The position numbers and the translations under genes were made by a program. DNA of 64,000 nucleotides from Ruegeria discodermiae (GTDB lineage: Bacteria > Pseudomonadota > Alphaproteobacteria > Rhodobacterales > Rhodobacteraceae): assembly GCF_030758345.1 (NCBI RefSeq), contig NZ_JAVAMO010000016.1, positions 60,857 through 124,856 of the forward strand, given 5' to 3'. The notes under the pieces were generated by a model that was not told the DNA's origin, made no database searches, and saw only the letters and a list, made by a program, of their open reading frames with translations. Positions 26,724-36,172 of the stretch are shown piece by piece. Within the stretch, counting starts at the first letter, position 1, and each line of letters starts with the position of its first letter.

Positions 26724-26849
26724 CCCAACCGATCTGCCGTTGCGATTTGACCGCGCAGGCCGCAGTTTCAGGGCGATTCCGCTTGACCTTTGGTGCTGCA
26801 CTCTGTTGAACCCACCGGTGACTTTTCCTGCATATGGTGGCGGTCCCCG

Positions 26850-28670
26850 ATGGACGATCAGAACAAGAACCTCATTCTCGCAACGGCGCTCAGTTTTCTG
26901 GTGATCCTCGTCTGGCTCGTGGTGTTTCCGCCCCCCGAGCAGACCACCCCAACCGAAGAGACGACCCTCACCGCCCCGGAAAGCGATGTTGCAGCGGCTC
27001 CGACCGCCGCAGATACCGGCGCGATCAACACCGAAATCGTGGCCGAACCTGAATCGCCCGAAGCCCCGCGGATCGACATTGATACCCCGCGCCTGTCCGG
27101 CTCGGTCTCGCTCAAAGGGGGCCGGATCGATGAGCTGTCGCTGAAAGATTACCGCGTCTCGCTCCAGCCCGATGCGGATGTCGTCAAGCTGCTGTCCCCT
27201 TCGGGCTCGGAATCGGCCTACTATGCGCTTTACGGCTGGGCCCCCGGCGCGGGCCTTGCCGGTGATCAGGTTCCGGGTGCCGCCACCGACTGGCAGCTTG
27301 CCGAGGGCGAGGTGCTGAGCCCCGACAGCCCGATCACCCTGAGCTGGGACAATGGCACTGGCCTGATCTTCAAACGCACCATCGCGATTGACGAGAACTA
27401 CATGTTCACCGTCACGCAATCTGTCGAAAACACCACCGGTGCCGAGGTCAAGCTGGCCCCCTATGGAGTCCTCGCACGCCACGGCACAGGCGAGGATGCT
27501 GACCTGCCCGGGCTCAAGAATTTCTTCATCCTGCATGAGGGCGCCATCAGCATGACCGATGGCAGCCTGGCCGAGATCGACTATTCCGACATGCGCGATT
27601 TTCCGGTCGAACCGAATGAGCGCGCGCAGGCCGAGGTGTTCCAGATCCAGCAGGATGGATGGATCGGCTTTACCGATCACTACTGGATGACAACGCTGAT
27701 CCCCGAACCGGGCAGCGCGTTCAAGGCCGCCGCCAAATATGACGACCGACGCAAGATCTATCAGACCGAAACCGTGCTGCCGACGCTGACCGTGGCACCG
27801 GGCGAGACCGCCCAGGTGCAGACCCAGCTGTTTGCCGGTGCCAAAGAATGGGAAACCATCCGCGAATACCAGCGCGAAGGTGTGCTGAAATTCATCGACA
27901 GCATCGACTGGGGCTGGTTCTTTTTCCTGACCAAACCGATCTTCTGGCTGCTGCACAACATCAATGTGCTGATTGGCAATATGGGCTGGTCGATCATCGG
28001 CCTGACCCTGATCATCAAGGCGATCCTGTTCCCGCTGGCGTACAAATCCTACGTCTCGATGGCCAAGATGAAGGAACTCCAGCCGCAGATGGAGGCCCTG
28101 AAAGAGGCCGCCGGCGATGACCGCCAGAAGATGCAGCAGGGCATGATGGAGCTCTATAAGAAGGAAAAGGTGAACCCGGCTGCGGGCTGTCTGCCGATCC
28201 TGTTGCAGATCCCGATCTTTTTCTCGCTCTACAAGGTGATCTTCGTCACCATCGAATTGCGCCAAGCCCCCTGGTTCGGCCCGTTCCGCGACCTGAGCGC
28301 GCCGGACCCGACCTCGATCTATAACTTCTTTGGCTGGCTGCCTTGGGCCGGGCCGCAGCCGGAATCAATCATGGCGCTGATCTTCATCGGTATCCTGCCG
28401 CTGCTTTTGGGTATCTCCATGTGGCTGCAGCAGAAACTGAACCCGGCACCCACCGACCCGACGCAGGCGATGATCTTTGCCTGGATGCCCTGGGTGTTCA
28501 TGTTCATGCTGGGCAGCTTTGCCAGCGGGCTGGTGGTTTACTGGATCGCCAACAACACGATCACCTTCATCCAGCAATATGCGATCATGCGCAGCCAGGG
28601 CTACAAACCGGATGTGTTTGGCAACATTAAATCCGGCTTCAAGCGCAAACCCAAGGCTGACGAGAAGTGA
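26850..28670 (+). CDS. yidC: Membrane protein insertase YidC
   Basis: A 606-residue YidC/Oxa1/Alb3 insertase. The N-terminal membrane anchor (about 8-24) precedes a large periplasmic domain (about 60-340), then five membrane segments at about 350-580 and a basic C-terminal tail. Typical core residues include KMKELQPQMEALKE and the AGCLPILLQIPIFFSLYKV helix. ATG at 26850 is chosen because the anchor begins directly with MDDQNKNLILA; 20 upstream residues of the longer frame are not family-like. It overlaps the next gene by 4 bases. Confidence 0.97.
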   Translation: MDDQNKNLILATALSFLVILVWLVVFPPPEQTTPTEETTLTAPESDVAAAPTAADTGAINTEIVAEPESPEAPRIDIDTPRLSGSVSLKGGRIDELSLKDYRVSLQPDADVVKLLSPSGSESAYYALYGWAPGAGLAGDQVPGAATDWQLAEGEVLSPDSPITLSWDNGTGLIFKRTIAIDENYMFTVTQSVENTTGAEVKLAPYGVLARHGTGEDADLPGLKNFFILHEGAISMTDGSLAEIDYSDMRDFPVEPNERAQAEVFQIQQDGWIGFTDHYWMTTLIPEPGSAFKAAAKYDDRRKIYQTETVLPTLTVAPGETAQVQTQLFAGAKEWETIREYQREGVLKFIDSIDWGWFFFLTKPIFWLLHNINVLIGNMGWSIIGLTLIIKAILFPLAYKSYVSMAKMKELQPQMEALKEAAGDDRQKMQQGMMELYKKEKVNPAAGCLPILLQIPIFFSLYKVIFVTIELRQAPWFGPFRDLSAPDPTSIYNFFGWLPWAGPQPESIMALIFIGILPLLLGISMWLQQKLNPAPTDPTQAMIFAWMPWVFMFMLGSFASGLVVYWIANNTITFIQQYAIMRSQGYKPDVFGNIKSGFKRKPKADEK

Positions 28671-29407
28671 CGGCAACGATCCAAAGCCTCTGGCGGCACC
28701 CGATCAAGGCGCATGGCCGTGAGTCTTTGGATGAGGTGGCTCTGATCGCCGGGCAATGTCTGCCCGGCGACCGCGTTTGGGCGGTTGCCCATGAGGCCGC
28801 CAGGGTCGATGGCACCGAATGGGTCAAATGCGGAAATTTCACCCGCGCCGCAGGGTCGCCGCAATTGATGGCGATCTCGGCCCGCACAGAGGGCGACAGG
28901 CTGGTTATGATGCATCCCGACCGGCCCGACCTGCGCTTTGACCCCGAAGCAGACGAGGCCGCGTTTCTGGACTGGGTTAGACCGCTGATGCCAGACGGCC
29001 GCGCCGCGCCTACCCGTATCATCCGGGTGCCCGGCGTTGGCATGACCGACAGCAGTTGGCCCTCTCTTACGCTGTGCAATATGGCGACCCACCGGGCGGT
29101 GGAACAAAAGTTGGGGCACGAGTTGTCGATCCATCGCTGGCGCGGCAATATCTGGTTTGATGGCTTTCCCGACTGGGCCGAGTTCGACTGGATCGGCCAG
29201 CAGGTCAAAATCGGCGAAGCGATCCTGCAAGTGCGCGAGCGCACAACCCGCTGCCTGGCGACAACCGTGAACCCGGATACCGGCGAGCGCGACGCTGATA
29301 CGTTGGGTACGTTGGAACAGAACTGGGGCCACAAGGATTTCAGCGTCAAAGCCGAGGTGATCCAGGGCGGGCAGGTCCGTGTCGGCGATAAGTTGGAATT
29401 GCTATGA
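28667..29407 (+). CDS. MOSC-domain protein
   Basis: A 246-residue MOSC (molybdenum cofactor sulfurase C-terminal) domain protein. It begins with a beta-barrel N-terminal region, IQSLWRHPIKAHG, followed by the MOSC domain with RERTTRCLATTVNPDTGERD carrying the conserved Cys. It may handle sulfur or Mo cofactor, or reduce N-hydroxylated substrates like the mARC/YcbX relatives. A GTG start overlaps the yidC stop (GTGA). It is part of the tightly overlapped yidC-MOSC-yihA operon. Confidence 0.9.
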   Translation: MTATIQSLWRHPIKAHGRESLDEVALIAGQCLPGDRVWAVAHEAARVDGTEWVKCGNFTRAAGSPQLMAISARTEGDRLVMMHPDRPDLRFDPEADEAAFLDWVRPLMPDGRAAPTRIIRVPGVGMTDSSWPSLTLCNMATHRAVEQKLGHELSIHRWRGNIWFDGFPDWAEFDWIGQQVKIGEAILQVRERTTRCLATTVNPDTGERDADTLGTLEQNWGHKDFSVKAEVIQGGQVRVGDKLELL

Positions 29408-30057
29408 ACGCACTTCCCTTTCCCTTGGCGGATGACCCTGACCCGCAGACGCAAGAACGTGGGCGCAAGCTGTTTGCCGGCCAGTCGGAATTCGTGAAAG
29501 GCGTGGTCGCCATGTCCGGCCTGCCGCCCGCCGACCGGATCGAGGTCTGCTTTGCCGGGCGCTCGAATGTGGGCAAGTCCAGCCTGATCAACGCGCTAAC
29601 CGGCACCAAGGGGCTGGCGCGCGCCTCCAACACGCCGGGCCGCACGCAGGAGATCAACTTTTTCACGCAAGGGCCGGAGCTCTATCTCGTGGACTTGCCG
29701 GGTTATGGCTATGCCAATGCGCCGCTGCCGGTGGTCGAGAAATGGCAGCGCCTGCTGAAACAATATCTCAGCGGGCGCCAGACCCTGCGCCGTGCCTTCG
29801 TGCTGATCGACGCGCGCCATGGGGTCAAACCGGTCGATGCCGAGATCATGAAGCTGCTGGACACCAGCGCCGTGACCTTTCAATGCGTGCTGACCAAAGC
29901 CGACAAGGTCAAGGCAAAGGACCGCGCGCGCGTGCTGGATCAGGTCCGCGCCGCCTTGGCGAGACACCCCGCCGCCTACCCGGAAATCGTTTTGACCTCG
30001 TCCGAGAAGGGCGATGGCATCCCGGTTCTGCGGTCGATCATCGCCACGCTGGAATGA
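29404..30057 (+). CDS. yihA: Ribosome-biogenesis GTP-binding protein YihA/YsxC (EngB)
   Basis: A 217-residue EngB GTPase needed for large-subunit assembly. G1 is GRSNVGKSSLIN (about residues 52-63). G2 includes the Thr in SNTPGRTQEIN, G3 is DLPGYGYA, G4 is TKAD and G5 is TSSEKGDG. It overlaps the MOSC gene and the next gene by 4 bases each (ATGA), giving strict operon coupling. Confidence 0.97.
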   Translation: MNALPFPLADDPDPQTQERGRKLFAGQSEFVKGVVAMSGLPPADRIEVCFAGRSNVGKSSLINALTGTKGLARASNTPGRTQEINFFTQGPELYLVDLPGYGYANAPLPVVEKWQRLLKQYLSGRQTLRRAFVLIDARHGVKPVDAEIMKLLDTSAVTFQCVLTKADKVKAKDRARVLDQVRAALARHPAAYPEIVLTSSEKGDGIPVLRSIIATLE

Positions 30058-30413
30058 AGCTGCGGCTGGTCATATGCCTGACCCTGATCGCGCTCGCGCT
30101 GAGCAGCGCCATTCCGCAGGGCTGGATGCCCGCAGGCAGTGGCGAAAAGATGTTGCTGGTGCTGTGCGTCGGTGACGAGACGGTCGAGCGCTGGGTTGAC
30201 CTCGACGGCAGTGACCCTCTGCATGACGAGACGGACGAGCGGATGCCCTGCGCCTATGGCGCGCTGCACACTGCCGAACTGGCGCCGGACACCCGTCCGG
30301 TGATCCTTCTGACCTCAACGCAGAGCGAGCGCTGGAGCCACGCCGATTTCACCCATCGCAGCGCCGGATTTCATGCGCGCTACGATGCCAGGGGGCCGCC
30401 CCTCACTCTCTGA
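30054..30413 (+). CDS. DUF2946-family small exported protein
   Basis: A 119-residue protein starting at an ATG that overlaps the yihA stop. A signal peptide or anchor, MKLRLVICLTLIALALSSAI, is followed by a PQGWMP motif, two cysteines (LCVGDE and MPCAYG) and a variable tail. The pattern matches DUF2946-type small periplasmic proteins often near metal-uptake genes. The next gene is a PepSY membrane protein, which fits such a context. Function unknown. Confidence 0.65.
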   Translation: MKLRLVICLTLIALALSSAIPQGWMPAGSGEKMLLVLCVGDETVERWVDLDGSDPLHDETDERMPCAYGALHTAELAPDTRPVILLTSTQSERWSHADFTHRSAGFHARYDARGPPLTL

Positions 30414-30483
30414 TATCCAAAACGAGACCTTCTGAAAGCCCCGCGCCGCATGGCGATGGGGGCCGTTTGATATCGAAAGAGAC

Positions 30484-31884
30484 ATGGCAATGGACACCCC
30501 CTATACGGCCGAGAGCGGCCAAAGCACACTTGCGCAAAAATTCTATTTCGCCGCATGGCGATGGCACTTCTATGCGGGGATATTTGTGATCCCCTTCCTC
30601 ATCACTCTGGCGGTGACCGGGTTGATGATGATGTTTATCACCCAGTTCGACGGGCGCGACGGCGAGAAGATCGCGGTCGCGGTTCAGGGCGAGACGCTGG
30701 CCGTCTCAGAACAGGCTGAGGCCGCGTTGGCTCAGGTGCCGGGCAGCGTCGTGGAATGGATCGGCCCCAAGGCGGACGATCTGGCCACCGTTTTTCGGGT
30801 CAAGACCGATGCGGGTCAACTAATGGTGGCGGTCGATCCCTATACGGGTTCGGTGATCGAGACCTGGGACCGCCGTGCCGGATGGTACGACCTGGCCGAC
30901 AACATCCACTCGACACTGCTGATCGGTGATACCGGGGACCGGCTGATTGAGATCGCCGCCGGACTGGCGCTGGTTTTGGTACTGACCGGGCTCTACCTGT
31001 GGTGGCCGCACGGCAATGCGCATGCTGCCTTTGTCCCAAACCTCAAGGCACGCGGTCGCGCGCTGTGGAAATCGCTGCATGCGGTGGTCGGGTTCTGGAT
31101 GTCGCTTCTGCTGGTAGTATTCCTGATCTCCGGCCTGTCCTGGGCCGGTGTCTGGGGCGGTATGCTTGTGCAGGCTTGGAGCAGCTTTCCCGCCGAGAAG
31201 TGGGACAACGTCCCACTCTCCGATGACACCCATGCCAGCATGAACCATGGCAATCAGAACGACGTGCCCTGGGCGCTGGAACAGACACCGATGCCCGCTT
31301 CAGGCTCTGATATGGGTGCAGAGGGCATTCCTGCTGGTGCTGCGGTGACCATCGATAGTGTTGTCGCGCTTGGCCTGTCGCTGGGCATGGAAAACCGGTT
31401 CCGCGTTGCCTATCCTGGCGGTGATACGGGCGTCTGGACCCTCAACCGCGACAGCATGAGCGGGGATTCGACCGACCCGATGGTGGACCGTACCATTCAT
31501 GTGGACCAATACACCGGCAAGATTCTCGCCGATGTGCGGTTCGAGGATTATTCGCTCATGGGCAAAAGCATGGCGGTCAGCGTGCCGTTCCACATGGGGC
31601 TGCTGGGCACCTGGAACTTTGTCCTGAACGCGGTGTTCTGTCTTTCGGTGATCTTCATCTGCGTCTCGGGCATTGTCATGTGGGTCAAGCGGCGCCCCGC
31701 GCGCGCAGGCCGTCTTGCAGCGCCACCAGTGCCAGCAGAGCTGCCCTTCTGGAAGGGCGCGGTGTTTATCGGGTTGTTTACCTCGATGGCCTTCCCGCTG
31801 GTCGGTTTGACCCTGTTGGTCGTGCTGGCCTTCGATCTGCTGGTGCTGGGCAACATTCCGGCGATGAAACGCGCGCTAAGCTAA
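30484..31884 (+). CDS. PepSY-associated transmembrane protein
   Basis: A 466-residue PepSY-TM family protein with four membrane helices (about 30-50, 145-165, 195-215 and 375-395, plus a C-terminal pair near 420-460). The first helix reads FYAGIFVIPFLITLAVTG, with a His before it, and ADNIHSTLLIGDTGDRLIE is typical of heme- or siderophore-reducing PepSY proteins. Members often reduce ferric siderophores in the inner membrane. It stands after DUF2946. Start may be 30484 or the ATG two codons later at 30490. Confidence 0.85.
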   Translation: MAMDTPYTAESGQSTLAQKFYFAAWRWHFYAGIFVIPFLITLAVTGLMMMFITQFDGRDGEKIAVAVQGETLAVSEQAEAALAQVPGSVVEWIGPKADDLATVFRVKTDAGQLMVAVDPYTGSVIETWDRRAGWYDLADNIHSTLLIGDTGDRLIEIAAGLALVLVLTGLYLWWPHGNAHAAFVPNLKARGRALWKSLHAVVGFWMSLLLVVFLISGLSWAGVWGGMLVQAWSSFPAEKWDNVPLSDDTHASMNHGNQNDVPWALEQTPMPASGSDMGAEGIPAGAAVTIDSVVALGLSLGMENRFRVAYPGGDTGVWTLNRDSMSGDSTDPMVDRTIHVDQYTGKILADVRFEDYSLMGKSMAVSVPFHMGLLGTWNFVLNAVFCLSVIFICVSGIVMWVKRRPARAGRLAAPPVPAELPFWKGAVFIGLFTSMAFPLVGLTLLVVLAFDLLVLGNIPAMKRALS

Positions 31885-31885
31885 A

Positions 31886-31928
31886 CACTTGCGCCACGCC
31901 GCCCTTTGCGGTGGCGCGGCGTGTTTTG
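31886..31928 (+). terminator. Terminator of PepSY gene
   Basis: A GC-rich inverted repeat (CGCCA..CCGC / GCGG..TGGCG, with outer ACAC/GTGT) begins 2 bp after the stop and is followed by TTTT. Confidence 0.7.
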
Positions 31929-31989
31929 TCCCATCCGGTCTTGGCAGTTTTGGCGAAACCTCCTAACAGGGGGTCAGAGGATCATTGCC

Positions 31990-32853
31990 ATGAAGAAACA
32001 GAAGATGAACCGCGATTGGATTGCCACCGCCGCCACCCTGTCCAGCGCGCTGCCTTATCTGCAGCGCTATGACGGGGCCATCGTTGTCATCAAGCTGGGC
32101 GGCAACGCCATGGGCAGCGACGAAGCGATGGAGAGCTTTGCGCGCGACGTGGTGTTGCTGCGCCATGTGGGTGTGAATCCGGTTGTGGTACATGGCGGCG
32201 GACCAATGATCAACGCCATGCTGGACAAGCTGGAGATTCAGTCCGAGTTCGTGAACGGCAAACGCGTCACCGATGCCGCAACGGTCGAAGTGGTCGAGAT
32301 GGTGCTCTCCGGTGTGGTCAACAAGCGCATCGTGCAGGCGATCAACGATCAGGGCGGCACGGCGGTGGGCCTGTCAGGCAAGGACGCGCATCTGATGCAA
32401 TGCGAGCAGACCGATGCCTCGCTGGGTTTCGTGGGAACGCCCGCCAGGATGAATCCCAAGCTGCTGCATGACCTCTTTGCCAATGATGTGATCCCCGTGA
32501 TTGCGCCGCTGGGCTCCGGCCCCGAGGGAGAAACCTTCAACGTCAATGGCGACACGGCGGCCGGGGCGGTCGCCTCGGCGCTCAAGGCCGACCGGCTGCT
32601 GTTGCTGACCGATGTGTCCGGCGTGAAGAATGCCGCTGGTGATGTCGTAACTGAGCTGAAAGCGGGCCAGATTCGCGAAATGACCCGCGAGGGCACCATC
32701 GCGGGCGGCATGATCCCCAAAACCGAAACCGCGTTGGACGCACTGCACAATGGCGTGCGGGCCGCGGTCATTCTGGACGGGCGCGCACCCAACGCCGTGC
32801 TGCTCGAACTGTTCACCGAGCACGGCGCCGGATCGCTGATCCGCCCGGATTGA
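31990..32853 (+). CDS. argB: Acetylglutamate kinase
   Basis: A 287-residue N-acetylglutamate kinase, second step of arginine synthesis: N-acetylglutamate plus ATP gives N-acetylglutamyl phosphate. The amino-acid kinase motifs are KLGGNAMG (about 36), VVHGGGP (about 67), the substrate loop around GLSGKDA and [14 protein letters not shown] at 31990 with AGAGG 10 bases upstream is chosen; the longer frame from 31906 adds non-family residues. The next gene starts within its stop codon. Confidence 0.97.
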   Translation: MKKQKMNRDWIATAATLSSALPYLQRYDGAIVVIKLGGNAMGSDEAMESFARDVVLLRHVGVNPVVVHGGGPMINAMLDKLEIQSEFVNGKRVTDAATVEVVEMVLSGVVNKRIVQAINDQGGTAVGLSGKDAHLMQCEQTDASLGFVGTPARMNPKLLHDLFANDVIPVIAPLGSGPEGETFNVNGDTAAGAVASALKADRLLLLTDVSGVKNAAGDVVTELKAGQIREMTREGTIAGGMIPKTETALDALHNGVRAAVILDGRAPNAVLLELFTEHGAGSLIRPD

Positions 32854-33515
32854 TGGACCAGCCCGCGCTGCACCAGATCGAGGCATTGGCCGCCGAACGC
32901 GGCCTGATCGTGATGGGAGCCTTTCACCCGAGGCAGGTCTACGGGCCTGAGCATGGTACAGGCACGCTGGTTCTGCTAGGTACGGGGCCCGAGTTCTGGT
33001 CGGTCTTCTCGCACGCGACCGAATATCGCGACGGTCATCCACATGCGGTTGACCGCTGGTCGCAGCGTGTCGTCGGAGGGCTTGCGCGGCACCTGGATGT
33101 CTCTTGCAGTTTTCCCTTCGGCGGGCCGCCTTATGAGCCTTTCATAGACTGGGCGCTGAAATCGGGGCGGTGCTGGCAAAGCCCGGTAGGGATGTTGGTG
33201 CATGACAAAGTCGGGCTGATGATCTCGTTCCGGGGGGCGCTGCATCTGGACGCAGCAATACCGCTTCCTGCCCCTCCGGTCTCTGCGCCCTGCGCGACCT
33301 GCGAGGCGCCCTGCACAGTGGCCTGTCCGGTGGGCGCCCTAAGCGCAGAAGCGCCCTATGATCTGGCCGCCTGTCACGGTTTTCTCGACACCGACGCAGG
33401 CACCGCCTGCATGACCCAGGGATGCGCCGCGCGCCGCGCCTGCCCCGTCAGCGCCGGAGCCGGTCGCACCGACGCGCAATCCGCCCTGCATATGAGAGCT
33501 TTTCATTCCACATGA
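32853..33515 (+). CDS. Ferredoxin-like 4Fe-4S protein
   Basis: A 220-residue protein whose N-terminal half (about 1-140) is unassigned and whose C-terminal part carries iron-sulfur cysteines: CATCEAPCTVACP (C-x2-C-x3-C-x3-CP) and then ACHG ... CMTQGCAARRACP. This is close to the bicluster pattern of QueG-type ferredoxin domains, but the QueG cobalamin part is absent. ATG overlaps the argB stop by 1 base, and it overlaps sixA by 4. Electron transfer is plausible; the partner is unknown. Confidence 0.75.
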   Translation: MDQPALHQIEALAAERGLIVMGAFHPRQVYGPEHGTGTLVLLGTGPEFWSVFSHATEYRDGHPHAVDRWSQRVVGGLARHLDVSCSFPFGGPPYEPFIDWALKSGRCWQSPVGMLVHDKVGLMISFRGALHLDAAIPLPAPPVSAPCATCEAPCTVACPVGALSAEAPYDLAACHGFLDTDAGTACMTQGCAARRACPVSAGAGRTDAQSALHMRAFHST

Positions 33516-34009
33516 CACGCACCCTCATCCTGACCCGCCATGCGAAATCCAGCTGGGATCATCCCGCCCTCGACGATCATTCGCGCCCGCTCAACAAGCG
33601 CGGGCGCGCATCGGCGAAGGCGATCGGGGGCTGGCTGTCCGACAAGCACTATCTGCCCGACGCCGTGCTGAGTTCGGATTCGATCCGAACGCGCGAAACC
33701 TGGGACCGCATGGGGCTGACCGCCACACAAACGGTCTTTACCCGCGATCTCTACCACGCCCATGCGCAGGGGATGATGCATGCGCTGAACCAGGCAAGGC
33801 GGCAGTGCGTTTTGATGTTAGGTCACAATCCCGGTATCGCGCATTTTGCGGAACAACTGGTGAAGGCCCCGCCACCCCATGACCGGTTCTTTGACTACCC
33901 CACCTGCGCGACCACGGTAATCGCCTTTGCGGTGGAGGATTGGGCGGATGTCACCTGGCAGGAGGGCACGGTTCTGGACTTCGTCATTCCGCGCGAGTTG
34001 CTGGAATAG
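33512..34009 (+). CDS. SixA-type histidine phosphatase
   Basis: A 165-residue histidine-phosphatase superfamily protein with the catalytic RHAKSSW near the N-terminus (LTRHAKSSWDHP) and the second His in LGHNPGI (about residue 107). Arg residues in SSDSIRTRET complete the pocket. This is the SixA/phosphohistidine phosphatase type. The start at 33512 overlaps the ferredoxin-like stop (ATGA). Confidence 0.9.
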   Translation: MTRTLILTRHAKSSWDHPALDDHSRPLNKRGRASAKAIGGWLSDKHYLPDAVLSSDSIRTRETWDRMGLTATQTVFTRDLYHAHAQGMMHALNQARRQCVLMLGHNPGIAHFAEQLVKAPPPHDRFFDYPTCATTVIAFAVEDWADVTWQEGTVLDFVIPRELLE

Positions 34010-34010
34010 A

Positions 34011-34032
34011 AAAGGCGGGGCCAAACCCCGCC
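34011..34032 (-). terminator. Terminator of aapJQMP operon
   Basis: On the reverse strand GGCGGGG-TTTGG-CCCCGCC is followed by TTTTCT, 33 bp after the aapP stop. It may also serve the convergent sixA gene. Confidence 0.8.
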
Positions 34033-34064
34033 TCGTCTTACGTTCAGGAAGGGTCTACCCCAAC

Positions 34065-34856
34065 TCAGTGCCCGAGGATCTGGCTCAGGAACAGTTTGGT
34101 CCGCTCGCTCTGCGGGTTGTTGAAGAACTCTTCGGGTTCGTTCTGTTCCACAATCTGACCCGCATCCATGAAGATCACGCGGTTGGCGACCTGACGGGCA
34201 AAGCCCATCTCGTGGGTGACGCACAGCATGGTCATGCCTTCCTCGGCCAGTTCGATCATGGTGTCGAGCACCTCTTTGATCATCTCCGGGTCGAGCGCTG
34301 ATGTGGGCTCATCAAACAGCATGATCCGCGGCATCATGCAGAGCGAGCGTGCGATGGCCACCCGTTGCTGCTGACCGCCCGAAAGCTGGCCAGGATACTT
34401 GTCGGCCTGCTCTGGGATCTTCACTTTGGTCAGGAAATGCATCGCCCGCTCCTCTGCCTCTTTGCGGGGCGTCTTACGCACCCAGATGGGCGCGAGCGTG
34501 CAGTTTTCCAGAATGGTCAGGTGCGGGAACAGGTTGAAGTGCTGGAACACCATGCCAACCTCGGACCGGATCTTGTCAATGTTCTTGAGGTCATTGGACA
34601 GTTCCGTGCCATCCACCACGATCTTGCCCTGCTGGTGCTCCTCCAGCGCGTTCAGGCAACGGATCAGGGTGGACTTGCCGGACCCCGACGGCCCCGCGAT
34701 CACGATCCGCTCGCCCTGATTGACGGTCAGATTGATGTCACGCAGCACGTGGAAGGACCCGTACCACTTGTTCATGCCGGTAATTTCGATGGCGACCTCG
34801 TCGCTCACCTGCATTTTGGTGCGGTCGATTTCGCGTTCGATTGCAAGTTCAGACAT
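34065..34856 (-). CDS. aapP: General amino acid ABC transporter ATP-binding protein
   Basis: A 263-residue polar amino acid uptake ATPase. Walker A is GPSGSGKST (about 57-65), signature [15 protein letters not shown], Walker [13 protein letters not shown] and the switch His in VTHEMGFAR. The ATG at 34856 follows a GGAGG-like site. It powers the AapQM channel. Last gene of the aapJQMP operon, 10 bp after aapM. Confidence 0.95.
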   Translation of the reverse strand: MSELAIEREIDRTKMQVSDEVAIEITGMNKWYGSFHVLRDINLTVNQGERIVIAGPSGSGKSTLIRCLNALEEHQQGKIVVDGTELSNDLKNIDKIRSEVGMVFQHFNLFPHLTILENCTLAPIWVRKTPRKEAEERAMHFLTKVKIPEQADKYPGQLSGGQQQRVAIARSLCMMPRIMLFDEPTSALDPEMIKEVLDTMIELAEEGMTMLCVTHEMGFARQVANRVIFMDAGQIVEQNEPEEFFNNPQSERTKLFLSQILGH

Positions 34857-34866
34857 TGGGCCCTCC

Positions 34867-36171
34867 TTAACGATGGCCGGTTTGGAGCTTACGCTCCAGA
34901 TACATGGAGTAGCGGGACATGCCGAAGCAGACCACGAAGAACAGGAAGCCGATAAAGGCGAAGAGTTCCCAGTAGATGCCGTTCCATGCCGTGTCGGCAC
35001 GGATGGCGCTGGACAGGCCGATCACATCGAACAGGCCGATGATCGAGACCAGCGTGGTGTCCTTGAAGATGCCGATGAAGGTCGACACGATCCCGGGGAT
35101 CGAAATCTTCAGCGCCTGTGGCATGATGATCAGCCGCTGCGCCTGCCAGTAGTTGAGGCCAAGCGAATCCGCCCCCTCATACTGACCCCGCGGCAGAGCG
35201 GCGAGGCCGCCCCGGATCACCTCGGCCATATAGGCGGCCGAGAACAGGGTCATCATGATCATCACCCGCAGGATGATGTCAAAATTCGTGCCTGGCGGCA
35301 GGAACAGGTTCAGCAGAAGCGAGGCCACGAACAGGAGTGTGATCAGCGGAACGCCCCGGATGAACTCGATGAAGCCGACGCAGAGGTATTTGACGATCAA
35401 CAAGTCCGATTGACGACCCAGCGCCAGCACGATGCCCAATGGCAACGAACAGCCGATTGCAACAACGCCCAGCAGAAGCGCCAGCATGTAACCGCCAAAT
35501 TCCCGGCTTTCGACCGAAGCGATGCCAATGGGGATAATCGAATTGATTGCACCTGCGACCGGGCCAGCCAGGAACAGCCACCAGAGCACCGGTAGCAGAA
35601 ATGCAGCGATCAGCGCAGTCAATCCCCCTGCGATAGGCAGCAGAAACCGGTATGCCAAGTATCCGATGCCAAATCCGGCAGCTGCCATAAGCGGCCCCCA
35701 GATCGACCCGCCCCACATCAGCCAGACCAACAGGAACGGATAGGCCGCTGTCAGATAGAGCAGTTTCGACGAGACCTTTTCGGCATACAAAATCGGACTG
35801 AGCGCCACAAGAAGCAGCACGAGCGCCAGGATCGGTCGCCAATAGAGTTCAGGCGGGTAGAAGCCGAACAGCATCTGCTGCCACCGCTCATTGATCACGG
35901 CCCAGCAGGCGTGCCCATGTGTGGTGCCCCATGTCGCCATCATGATCTCACGACATTCGGTCAGCGAGTTGGCATTCCAGACCGAGAGGAAAGTCCAGGA
36001 CAGGATGTTCGACAGCACGTAGTAGACGAACACTACACAGACCACGGTCAGGATCGAATTGATCCAGGTCGAGAACAGATTCTCGCGCAGCCATCCCAGC
36101 ACGCCAACGGTTGATCCCGGCGGCGCCTGTTCCGGCAGCATTTCGGTGCGGACAAAACTTTGATTGCTCAT
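34867..36171 (-). CDS. aapM: General amino acid ABC transporter permease AapM
   Basis: A 434-residue permease with an extended N-terminal membrane part (several helices, residues 30-230) and the HisM-type core in the last 220 residues, including the EAA loop [20 protein letters not shown]. It forms the channel with AapQ for broad-range L-amino acids. One bp separates its start from the aapQ stop. Confidence 0.93.
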   Translation of the reverse strand: MSNQSFVRTEMLPEQAPPGSTVGVLGWLRENLFSTWINSILTVVCVVFVYYVLSNILSWTFLSVWNANSLTECREIMMATWGTTHGHACWAVINERWQQMLFGFYPPELYWRPILALVLLLVALSPILYAEKVSSKLLYLTAAYPFLLVWLMWGGSIWGPLMAAAGFGIGYLAYRFLLPIAGGLTALIAAFLLPVLWWLFLAGPVAGAINSIIPIGIASVESREFGGYMLALLLGVVAIGCSLPLGIVLALGRQSDLLIVKYLCVGFIEFIRGVPLITLLFVASLLLNLFLPPGTNFDIILRVMIMMTLFSAAYMAEVIRGGLAALPRGQYEGADSLGLNYWQAQRLIIMPQALKISIPGIVSTFIGIFKDTTLVSIIGLFDVIGLSSAIRADTAWNGIYWELFAFIGFLFFVVCFGMSRYSMYLERKLQTGHR

Positions 36172-36172
36172 A

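Noticed and set aside
25743..28265. 840-codon open frame on the reverse strand opposite the EAL and yidC genes
   Set aside because: It is antisense to two well-supported genes and its His/Gln/Asp-rich translation shows no family features.
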